The notes under the pieces are model-generated. The model had not been told where the DNA came from. It was given only the letters and a program-made list of their open reading frames with translations, and searched no databases. Source: Enteractinococcus fodinae (GTDB taxonomy: Bacteria; Actinomycetota; Actinomycetes; Actinomycetales; Micrococcaceae). From it: DNA of 64,000 nt. The position numbers were made by a program, and so were the translations under genes. Shown here piece after piece: positions 43,897-50,712 of the stretch (the first letter of the stretch is position 1; each line of letters opens with the position of its first letter). Location of the stretch: contig NZ_JAVDYJ010000001.1 of the NCBI RefSeq assembly GCF_031458395.1, forward strand, positions 2,542,001 to 2,606,000, written 5' to 3'.

Positions 43897-45318
43897 TTAG
43901 CGGAGTTTGTCGATGAACCGCTGCCCGTAGGTTGGGTCAGGCGGATACGCCGCCTGGAGGGTATCGAGCTGGGTGGGCTTATAGAAGTGCGTACGGTATT
44001 GCGAAAAGAGCCGGAAGCTCTCGTACCCGCCCCACGTGCCAAAACCGGCTGCCCCAGTGAAGTTATGGGGCATTGATGGCAGGGCTGCCTGAATGACGGT
44101 GACGTTCATGACGGCTGCACCCGCGTTAATCCGGTGCATAAAGTCCTTGCGGATGCGGCGTCGCTCGGAGAACAGGTACGCTGCCGGAGCGGTAGGTTTG
44201 GCATTGACGAGTTCGACGGCTTCCTCGTAGGTGTCCACCACGAGGATCGGCAGGATTGGCCCGAGAATTTGTTCTTGCATCACCGCCGAATTCGGGTGGA
44301 CATCAGCCAGGATGGTGGGGGCCAGAAACGCCGCGTCGGTGTGGTATTTTCCGCCGTAGACCAACCGGGCAGGGGTCGCATCGACTGATCCCTTGAGGGT
44401 GGCTTGAATGAGATCCACCAAATGTTGGGTGTGCTCGGACGTAATGAGGCGACCGTATTGCGTGGATTTGGCGGGAGTCGGTCCGTAGAACTCTTCAATC
44501 GCGTCGATAACAGCGTCTTTGACCTTCGCGGCGACATCATGTCCCACGGCTAATAAATAGTCCGGGCTGACCATGCTCTGCCCTGCGTTGGTGAACTTAC
44601 CGTAGGCAATCCGGCGTCCAATAGTTTTCCAGTCGCTGCCATCCACGACGATTACCGGAGATTTTCCACCCAGCTGTAATGTCACCGGGATCAGATGCTG
44701 AGCTGCGGTGGTGTAGACACGGCGCCCTAAACCTTCCGAACCGGTGAAAAATAGGTGATCCAGGGGTTGGGTTGCTAACTCATCGAGCGTCTCTTCGCCG
44801 CCGGTAACGGTGATAATAGACCGCGGGTTGAGATATTCCGGCAGCACCTTGCCCAACAGCTTGGCAGTGCGAGGGGTGTGCATCGAGGGTTTCAGCACTA
44901 GACAGTTGCCGGCCGCGACCGCTCCAACTAAGGGCGCCATCAACGTGTAGAACGGGTGGGTCCAGTTGCCCACGATGCCAACAATACCCAGCGGTCTGGG
45001 TTTCACCATGGCTTTGCCAGGCCGCAGCGCGTACGGGATCGATCGCGGCTGTGGTTCCATCCAGTCGGTCAGATGCAACATCGCATGAGCGATTTCATCT
45101 TTGACCGGCCAAAATTCCGTCTGATTCGTCTGAGCGGTGGACTTGCCAATATCATGCCATAAGGTGTCTTGAAGATCGGTCGCGTAATCTTCGAATAATT
45201 CACGCAGCCCCTTGAGCTGGTCCATGCGGTAGGAGCGCGAATGTGTTGCCCGGGTGGCGGCGAAGGCTCGCAGGTCTGCCATCCTGGCGGAGAGGGTTTC
45301 GTGGGCACCAGTGGTCAT
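43897..45318 (-). CDS. Aldehyde dehydrogenase-fold protein lacking catalytic residues (probable pseudoenzyme)
   Basis: A 473-residue class-3-like aldehyde dehydrogenase fold, complete from end to end. Fold motifs are kept (KPRPLGIVGIVGNW, AAGNCLVLKPS, FFTGSEGLGRR, LGGKSPVIV), but key residues are not: the WNYP Asn is T120 (WTHP); the KPSE Glu is M146; the LELGG general-base Glu is Q215 (LQLGG); the nucleophile Cys of GQTC is M249 (GQSM); the EEIFGP Glu is Q350 (EQILGP). I confirmed each substitution from the nucleotides. Dehydrogenase activity is therefore not expected. ATG 45318 is leaderless; the gene is divergent from a degenerate LCP gene. Confidence 0.85.
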   Translation of the reverse strand: MTTGAHETLSARMADLRAFAATRATHSRSYRMDQLKGLRELFEDYATDLQDTLWHDIGKSTAQTNQTEFWPVKDEIAHAMLHLTDWMEPQPRSIPYALRPGKAMVKPRPLGIVGIVGNWTHPFYTLMAPLVGAVAAGNCLVLKPSMHTPRTAKLLGKVLPEYLNPRSIITVTGGEETLDELATQPLDHLFFTGSEGLGRRVYTTAAQHLIPVTLQLGGKSPVIVVDGSDWKTIGRRIAYGKFTNAGQSMVSPDYLLAVGHDVAAKVKDAVIDAIEEFYGPTPAKSTQYGRLITSEHTQHLVDLIQATLKGSVDATPARLVYGGKYHTDAAFLAPTILADVHPNSAVMQEQILGPILPILVVDTYEEAVELVNAKPTAPAAYLFSERRRIRKDFMHRINAGAAVMNVTVIQAALPSMPHNFTGAAGFGTWGGYESFRLFSQYRTHFYKPTQLDTLQAAYPPDPTYGQRFIDKLR

Positions 45319-45325
45319 GTATTCC

Positions 45326-45331
45326 ACCGTA
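45326..45331 (-). promoter_or_regulatory. -10 hexamer TACGGT for leaderless aldehyde dehydrogenase-like mRNA
   Basis: TACGGT on the minus strand, seven bases (GGAATAC) before ATG at 45318. This supports the ATG over the GTG at 45327, which would lie inside the promoter. Confidence 0.55.
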
Positions 45332-45378
45332 CGTCACTTTTCGATCCCAATATTGAAGGCACCCTGGTCCAGGTCAGC

Positions 45379-45384
45379 TAGAAT
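45379..45384 (+). promoter_or_regulatory. -10 hexamer TAGAAT for leaderless LCP-like mRNA
   Basis: TAGAAT, seven bases (CCCAGAC), then ATG at 45392. It is back-to-back with the aldehyde dehydrogenase-like promoter, with the two start codons only 73 bases apart. Confidence 0.6.
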
Positions 45385-45391
45385 CCCAGAC

Positions 45392-46132
45392 ATGGCTGAA
45401 GCATCGCGACGTACCAAAATTTGGGTGTGGGTCATCGTGCTGACGCTGTTTGCTGGTGCCGCACTTTTTGCCGTCAATACGCTGCGGTCTAGCATGCAAC
45501 CGTTGGGTGTGCTCAATGATCCGTTCCCCGACGAACAGGCCCGCCCCGGAGGATCTGAAGCTGCCCGCGGGGCGGTGAATTTCTTGGTTTTTGGCGAAGC
45601 CGCCGCAACGCACCAGACGGTGTCTATTTTCCATCTGGCGGAAGGGCGCCGTCGTATTGATATCGTCAATTTTCCCTCGGATTCTGCTCACTTGAGCAAT
45701 ATCCAAGATGTCCCTGGCACGGTGCAAGAAGTCGAGGATCTGACCCAGGCCCGGATGGAACATGTGATGCTGTGGGATCTGGAATTCCTCACCGAACTTG
45801 AGTCCGCTGCGGTCACCGCAGAGGCCATCACTGCCGACCCCGAAGCTTTTGACGCCGATACCGTGTGGACCATGGTGCTTCAAGAAGCGCTCGACATACG
45901 GGACCCAGGCCAACTCAACACCCTGGCCGCAACCCTCACGCCCTATGTTGCCGCGGATGCGGGCCTCAACACCGGGCGGATCACCGACCTAGCTCGCTCC
46001 CTGCGCCATGTGTCCCCCGATAATATTGCGTCCTGCGAGCTTCCCACAGAACTTAGCGCAGCCGAACAAGATGCGCTCGCCAGGTACTTTGACCAGGGCA
46101 CTCCGCGGTGGTGCGCGCAGTTATTTGAGTAA
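45392..46132 (+). CDS. Degenerate LytR-CpsA-Psr (LCP) family membrane protein
   Basis: A 246-residue protein: basic N-terminus, one membrane helix (about residues 9-29), then an extracellular domain. VNFLVFGEAA, HQTVSIFHLAEGRRRIDIVNFPSD and MEHVMLWDLEFLTEL align in order with LCP landmarks (NFLLMGSD, RSDTMMLVH, SIPRD, the ligase core), and the segment around LNTLAATLTPYVAADAGL and DLARSLRHVS matches an LCP C-terminus. The Arg and Asp residues used by LCP enzymes to bind pyrophosphate and metal are absent (PSD for PRD, HQT for RSD). It is probably non-catalytic. Two Cys near the C-terminus may pair. Confidence 0.6.
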   Translation: MAEASRRTKIWVWVIVLTLFAGAALFAVNTLRSSMQPLGVLNDPFPDEQARPGGSEAARGAVNFLVFGEAAATHQTVSIFHLAEGRRRIDIVNFPSDSAHLSNIQDVPGTVQEVEDLTQARMEHVMLWDLEFLTELESAAVTAEAITADPEAFDADTVWTMVLQEALDIRDPGQLNTLAATLTPYVAADAGLNTGRITDLARSLRHVSPDNIASCELPTELSAAEQDALARYFDQGTPRWCAQLFE

Positions 46133-46148
46133 CTCCCGCTGGTTCGGA

Positions 46149-47102
46149 CTATTCGGGCAAGGTCAGGAGATGTTCGATCATTTCTGCGACGCCGTCATCG
46201 TCACAGGCCGGCGCAACGACATCGGCTTGGGCCAGTAGGTCGGGATGACCTGACTTCAACGCATATCCGGTGCCGGCCCAGCGCAGCATTTGTTCATCAT
46301 TGCGTTGATCGCCAAAAGCAACCACGTCGTTGGCATGGATGCCCAGGCTGGCCGCATAGTCCGCCAGGGTCGAGGCTTTATGCACATCCCCGCGGGAGAT
46401 TTCTAACAGTGCGACTCCGGGCACCGAGTGGGTCACTTGCACCAATGAGCCAAAGTGGGCCCGGACTGCCATGAGCAGCTCGTCGGGGTCGTGGCCATGA
46501 ACTTTGACCATCAATTTGACGACTTCGGGGTGCTCATCGAGTCGGTCGGTGATGTAGTCGGTTTCGATCCAGCGTGAAGACCGGACGGCGACGGTGTTGG
46601 TCGGTTCAGCGGTGGCGGCCACGACCTGATCGACTTCACGGGCAGCAGCACGAGCCGATGCCGGGATGAAATTGGGTTCCATGATGAGCCCGGTGAGGGT
46701 TTCGGCGCCAAAGATCGCTCCCGAAAAGAGGCCTCGCAGCTGGTTCGTCACATCGGCGACCAGGTGCTGGTCCATTGGGTGGGCTTCGAGCACTCGATCG
46801 GCGTTCATGTCATAAATCACGGCACCATTGGATACGATCGCCGGTCCCATCGGACCGAGCAGGGGCGCCAAAGCTGGCATCCACCGCATGGGACGCCCGG
46901 TGACAAACGCCACCCCGATTCCAGCCCCGATGGCCGCCGCAAAAGCCGCCAGGGTCCGCGGCGATACATACCCGGTGTGGGTTTCGGTGTACGGGATGAT
47001 CGTACCGTCCAGGTCTGTGGCGATCAGTTGTGGCCGCACCACCGGGTGACCGATCTCGTCGCGTTCGACTTCGGCACCGTGATGCGCCAAATGCTTAGGC
47101 AT
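46149..47102 (-). CDS. HAD-IIB family phosphatase
   Basis: A 317-residue HAD hydrolase. Motif I DLDGTIIPY (about residues 31-39), VTGRP with the motif II Thr, a IIB cap, and motif III/IV VAFGDQRNDEQMLRWAGTGYALKSGHP are intact. A 28-residue N-terminal extension is present. AAGGAAAGGAAG provides a ribosome binding site. Substrate unknown; it is the second Cof-type phosphatase in the window. It is divergent from the NCS2 permease and converges with the LCP-like gene. Confidence 0.87.
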   Translation of the reverse strand: MPKHLAHHGAEVERDEIGHPVVRPQLIATDLDGTIIPYTETHTGYVSPRTLAAFAAAIGAGIGVAFVTGRPMRWMPALAPLLGPMGPAIVSNGAVIYDMNADRVLEAHPMDQHLVADVTNQLRGLFSGAIFGAETLTGLIMEPNFIPASARAAAREVDQVVAATAEPTNTVAVRSSRWIETDYITDRLDEHPEVVKLMVKVHGHDPDELLMAVRAHFGSLVQVTHSVPGVALLEISRGDVHKASTLADYAASLGIHANDVVAFGDQRNDEQMLRWAGTGYALKSGHPDLLAQADVVAPACDDDGVAEMIEHLLTLPE

Positions 47103-47209
47103 GCAGGCTTCCTTTCCTTACCCAAGAATGTTAGCGCGGATTGGTGCCGCAGGGGTCATTAGTTGGTAAAGTCTTGCTGGCAACGAATACCGGTGTGACA
47201 GGAGCCGTA

Positions 47210-48547
47210 ATGGCAGCATCTTTCCGCAAGCGATGGGGTTTGGCCTGGGATATTCACGGGGATGGGAAATCCATCACCCCCGGCGAGGTGGTCAAACCGG
47301 ATGAGCGGTTGGCAGCACCGCAAACCATCGGGATCGGTTTACAACACGTGATGGCCATGTTTGGCGCGACCGTGCTGGTGCCCGCGCTGACCGGTTTTCC
47401 ACCGACGGCGGCGCTGTTCTTTTCCGGGATCGGTACGTTATTGTTCTTGATCATTACCAAGGGCAAGGTGCCCAGTTACCTGGGTTCCTCATTTGCGTTC
47501 ATCGCCCCGCTCACCGCAGCTACCTCCATGCATTCGATTGGTGCGGCCTCGGGCGGGATTCTGGTCACCGGTGTTGCGCTGGTGATCATCGGGTTCATCG
47601 TGCATAAGGCCGGTACCCGATGGATTCATGCGGTCATGCCACCGGCGGTCATGGGCACCATTTTGGCGCTGATTGGGTTGAACCTGGCCGGGGCAACCAC
47701 TGACGGCATGCAAGAGGTCCCGTTGACCACCTTCGGGACCACGGCGGCCGTGATCATTGCAGCGGTGCTCTTCCGGGGCTTTCTGGGGCGGTTATCCATC
47801 CTGATCGGCATTGTCGTTGGCTATCTGCTGGCGCTGGCACAGGACGAAATTGATTTCCAGCCGGTCGCCGACGCCGCATGGATCGGGCTCCCCGCCTTCC
47901 ACACGCCCGAATTCCGGTTCGATGTCTTATTCTTATTCCTACCGGTGGTGTTCGTACTGGTTGCCGAAAACATCGGGCATGTGCGCACGGTCGGTCTCAT
48001 GACCCACAGGAACTTGGATCCGCATAACGGCCGGGCGCTGATCGGCGATGGGATCGCGACCATGCTGTCCGGGACCGGCGGTGGCGTGGGGACCACCACC
48101 TATGCCGAAAATATCGGGGTCATGGCGTCCTCGAGGATTTATTCGACGGCTGCCTACTGGATCGCCGGGTTCGTGGCGATATGCCTCGCGTTCTTCCCGA
48201 AATTTGGTGCGCTTATTGCGACCATTCCGATGGGGGTAGCCGCCGGGGCGGGCATTATTTTATACGGCATGATCGGGATCATGGGCGCCCGCATCTGGGT
48301 CAACAACAAGGTGGATTTCTCCAACACCATCAACCTCATGGCCGCCGGCGCGGGGCTGATCATCGCCATCGCCGATCCGGTCATTGACATAGGCGGCATG
48401 CAATTCGGTGGCATCGCGCTGGGGACCATCGCCGTGTTGGGCATCTATCACATCATGTCGGCCATTGCCCGGTGGCGCGACACCGCACCCATCGAACAGC
48501 TCGACGACACACCGGCCACCGTCGGTGGGCCCGGTCGCGTCGAATAA
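47210..48547 (+). CDS. Uracil/xanthine permease (NCS2 family)
   Basis: A 445-residue transporter with about 12-14 membrane helices. The NCS2 features are seen: LQHVMAMFGATVLVPALTGFPP near the N-terminus, SSFAFIAPLTAA, and the signature VFVLVAENIGHVRTVGLM with the key Glu, followed by GDGIATMLSGTGGGVGTTTYAENIGVMA. It is closest to uracil permeases (UraA/PyrP type) by these motifs. It imports a nucleobase with protons. The ATG at 47210 has AGGAG five to six bases upstream; upstream frame extension is not supported. Confidence 0.92.
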   Translation: MAASFRKRWGLAWDIHGDGKSITPGEVVKPDERLAAPQTIGIGLQHVMAMFGATVLVPALTGFPPTAALFFSGIGTLLFLIITKGKVPSYLGSSFAFIAPLTAATSMHSIGAASGGILVTGVALVIIGFIVHKAGTRWIHAVMPPAVMGTILALIGLNLAGATTDGMQEVPLTTFGTTAAVIIAAVLFRGFLGRLSILIGIVVGYLLALAQDEIDFQPVADAAWIGLPAFHTPEFRFDVLFLFLPVVFVLVAENIGHVRTVGLMTHRNLDPHNGRALIGDGIATMLSGTGGGVGTTTYAENIGVMASSRIYSTAAYWIAGFVAICLAFFPKFGALIATIPMGVAAGAGIILYGMIGIMGARIWVNNKVDFSNTINLMAAGAGLIIAIADPVIDIGGMQFGGIALGTIAVLGIYHIMSAIARWRDTAPIEQLDDTPATVGGPGRVE

Positions 48548-48560
48548 CCTCTCAGGAGCC

Positions 48561-49223
48561 CTAGCGGCTGGAGCGCGGCCGGCGGCCTTTGGTCACGCCA
48601 ATGAAATCCTGGATCAGCTCCGAGTCGGCGGCCTTGCGCCAGGCCAGCCCAACTTCCCATCCCGGGTGCACATTGGTTGGCAGCACTAGCACGTCCTTTT
48701 GCCCGAACATGCGCGCGACCGAGGCCGGCAACAGCGTGTAACCCGAGCCGGTAGCAGCCAGTTGAATGGCCATCCGCTCCCCCGCGGCTACTTCTTCGGG
48801 GGTATCCAGCGGATCCGTGACCGGTTCGGAGGCATAGTCTTTCGGATCCCAAAAGGTCTCCCCGGCCAATTCTTCGGCAGTGACTTCACCATCGTCCTCG
48901 GTCCAGGCCGCCAACAGGTGATCCTTGGAGACCATGACCACGGGTGCTTCGTCGTAGAGGCGCACCACGTGAATCTCGTCGGGGTCCAGACCATCGGCCG
49001 CGACAAGGTCCTGCCAAGTCTGATCTGCTCGCCAGCGCAGATACCCCAGCTGAGGCAAATAGCGCGGCGGGTCATGGGGGTGTAAAAACAACGTTTGGGA
49101 CTGCTCATCTTGGGTGACTAGCTGGACGACAGAGCCCCGTGCTTTGAAACGGTGGGCCCACTTGGACGGGGTCGCCCCCGGGATGGTGGAAAGAAATAGT
49201 GTCTCAACGGCCTGGTCAGTCAT
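48561..49223 (-). CDS. LysR-type substrate-binding domain protein without a DNA-binding domain
   Basis: A 220-residue protein consisting of a LysR effector-binding (type 2 periplasmic-binding) fold: VETLFLSTIPGATPSKWAHRF at the N-terminus, a hinge around VVMVSKDHLLAA, and GSGYTLLPASVARMF typical of LysR C-terminal domains. No helix-turn-helix and no signal peptide are present. The C-terminus is basic (GRRPRSSR). Similar truncated proteins occur in other Micrococcaceae as I recall. Start ATG 49223 is seven bases after TAAAGT, so leaderless; the alternative GTG at 49232 lies inside the promoter. Confidence 0.75.
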   Translation of the reverse strand: MTDQAVETLFLSTIPGATPSKWAHRFKARGSVVQLVTQDEQSQTLFLHPHDPPRYLPQLGYLRWRADQTWQDLVAADGLDPDEIHVVRLYDEAPVVMVSKDHLLAAWTEDDGEVTAEELAGETFWDPKDYASEPVTDPLDTPEEVAAGERMAIQLAATGSGYTLLPASVARMFGQKDVLVLPTNVHPGWEVGLAWRKAADSELIQDFIGVTKGRRPRSSR

Positions 49224-49230
49224 GGTGTTC

Positions 49231-49236
49231 ACTTTA
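49231..49236 (-). promoter_or_regulatory. -10 hexamer TAAAGT for leaderless LysR-effector-domain gene
   Basis: TAAAGT on the minus strand, seven bases (GAACACC) before ATG at 49223. The yceI terminator ends just upstream. Confidence 0.5.
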
Positions 49237-49245
49237 ACGCAAAAA

Positions 49246-49281
49246 CGCCGCCCGGCGATCCAAACGGATCACCGGGCGGCG
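49246..49281 (-). terminator. Rho-independent terminator of yceI
   Basis: Arms CGCCGCCCGG (49246-49255) and CCGGGCGGCG (49272-49281) pair perfectly, with inner GATCC/GGATC pairing and an AAAC loop. On the minus strand the hairpin is followed by five U residues. Confidence 0.92.
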
Positions 49282-49295
49282 AGGAAAGCTAGCGC

Positions 49296-49838
49296 TTAGT
49301 CTTCGTCTTTGGTGAAGGAAACGTCCAGCGTGATGCGGACCTTATCCGAGACCAGGAAGCCACCGGCTTCAAGCGGAGCGTTCCAGGTCAGACCGAAGTC
49401 TTCACGGGAGATTTCGGTGGTCGCTTCGAAACCTGCGCGGGTCATACCGAACGCATCAACGGTCTGACCGCCAAATTCGCCTTTGAATTCGACTTTTTTA
49501 GTCACGCCACGGATGGTGAGGTTGCCGGTGAGGTTGAACTCTTCACCGTCGAAGTCGGTGACGGTCAGGGATTCGAATTTCAGGACCGGGTGGTTGGCAA
49601 CATCGAAGAAGTCTTCGCCGCGCAGGTGCTCATCGCGACCTTCGTTGCGGGTGTTGATCGATGCGGCCATAACTTCGGCCTGAATGACCGAGCCGTCAAG
49701 GTTTTCAGTGAATTCAGCGCTTCCGGAGAAGTCCTCGAAGTTCCCGCGAACGCGCGAGATGCCAGCGTGGCGCACGCTGAACATGGCTTCCGAGTGGGAA
49801 GTGTCGAGTGTCCATTTACCTGCGGTCAATGTTGTCAT
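49296..49838 (-). CDS. YceI family protein
   Basis: A 180-residue beta-barrel lipid-binding protein of the YceI/TT1927b family. WTLDTSHSEAMFSVRHAGISRVRGNFEDFSG near the N-terminus and FKGEFGGQTVDAFGMTRAGFEATTEISREDFGL are diagnostic. No signal peptide is seen, so a cytoplasmic location and an isoprenoid or amphiphile ligand are inferred. ATG 49838 is preferred to the extension at 49850 because GGAGG lies five bases upstream. It ends in a strong terminator; a 200-base upstream region with inverted repeats separates it from the DtxR-type gene. Confidence 0.93.
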   Translation of the reverse strand: MTTLTAGKWTLDTSHSEAMFSVRHAGISRVRGNFEDFSGSAEFTENLDGSVIQAEVMAASINTRNEGRDEHLRGEDFFDVANHPVLKFESLTVTDFDGEEFNLTGNLTIRGVTKKVEFKGEFGGQTVDAFGMTRAGFEATTEISREDFGLTWNAPLEAGGFLVSDKVRITLDVSFTKDED

Positions 49839-49878
49839 ATGTTCCTCCAAAATTCGGTTTGTGGCCTTACAGATTTTC

Positions 49879-49909
49879 GGAAGACCACGTGGTTCGTAAA
49901 ACGTCTTCC
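49879..49909. promoter_or_regulatory. Inverted repeat with internal palindrome upstream of yceI
   Basis: GGAAGAC (49879-49885) and GTCTTCC (49903-49909) are perfect inverted arms, and CCACGTGG (49885-49892) is an eight-base palindrome inside. It lies about 40-70 bases before yceI and 135-165 bases before the DtxR-type gene. Operator or leader structure; binding factor unknown. Confidence 0.35.
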
Positions 49910-50029
49910 ACCAGAAAACTATTCCAGATTTGAAATACTTTGTCCACTCGCCAGGGGTTCATCAACCTCATGGTGACACCCAAAAAACGTCACGATCCTT
50001 GAGTTTCTGCGGAAAGTAAGCGTTGTTGG

Positions 50030-50035
50030 TACGTT
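50030..50035 (+). promoter_or_regulatory. -10 hexamer TACGTT for leaderless dtxR-type gene
   Basis: TACGTT followed by seven bases (AACATTT) and ATG at 50043. Confidence 0.5.
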
Positions 50036-50042
50036 AACATTT

Positions 50043-50711
50043 ATGTCGAGCGCTGAACTTTCGGATTCCACCCAGGACTATCTCAAGGCCATTTGGTTGG
50101 CCGGTGAGTGGTCCGATGAGCCGGTCACGGCCACCAGTATCGCCCAACGGGTCGGAGTCACGTTATCCACGACCTCGGATGCACTGCGACGACTCCGGCA
50201 GGCCGGGCTGATTAATCACGCCCCGTACAGTGCGATCCGATTGACCGATACGGGACGGGCGCATGCGGTCGAGGTCGTGCGTCGTCATCGACTGCTTGAG
50301 ACGTTTCTCGTCCAGGCGTTGGGGTACACCTGGGATCAGGTCCACGATGAGGCCGAGGTGTTAGAGCACGCGGTCTCGGATTTTATGGTCGACAAAATTG
50401 CAGAGTATCTGGGGCACCCAGAGCGGGATCCGCACGGGGATCCGATCCCCAGCGCCGATGGCAGCGTTCAACGGCTGACTGCGATCCCCTTGACCGAATT
50501 AGGGTTCGGCGTGGGCGCTGTGGTGGAACGCATCGCCGACGACGACCCGCAGTTATTGCAGTATTTCGCTTCCCAGGGCATCGCCCACGGCACGGTGGTC
50601 GAGCTGACCGAGGGCGCCCCGTTTTCGGATACCGTCACGTTGGTGGCACCCGAGGCGCAGTTGACGTTGGGACCGGCCGCGGTGGCGGCCGTGTGGGTGA
50701 CGCCGGTTTAG
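50043..50711 (+). CDS. DtxR/MntR-family metal-dependent transcriptional regulator
   Basis: A 222-residue regulator. The N-terminal winged helix (STQDYLKAIWLAGEWSD, TATSIAQRVGVTLSTTSDALRRLRQAGL) is followed by the dimerisation/metal domain (RRHRLLETFLVQALGYTWDQVHDEAEVLEHAVSD region, with His, Glu and Cys/Asp-type ligands; GHPERDPHGDPIP) and a C-terminal FeoA/SH3-like domain (about residues 150-222). It senses Mn(II) or Fe(II). A manganese catalase is nearby but not linked. The ATG is leaderless. Its stop is one base from the convergent vanW-like stop. Confidence 0.9.
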   Translation: MSSAELSDSTQDYLKAIWLAGEWSDEPVTATSIAQRVGVTLSTTSDALRRLRQAGLINHAPYSAIRLTDTGRAHAVEVVRRHRLLETFLVQALGYTWDQVHDEAEVLEHAVSDFMVDKIAEYLGHPERDPHGDPIPSADGSVQRLTAIPLTELGFGVGAVVERIADDDPQLLQYFASQGIAHGTVVELTEGAPFSDTVTLVAPEAQLTLGPAAVAAVWVTPV

Positions 50712-50712
50712 A

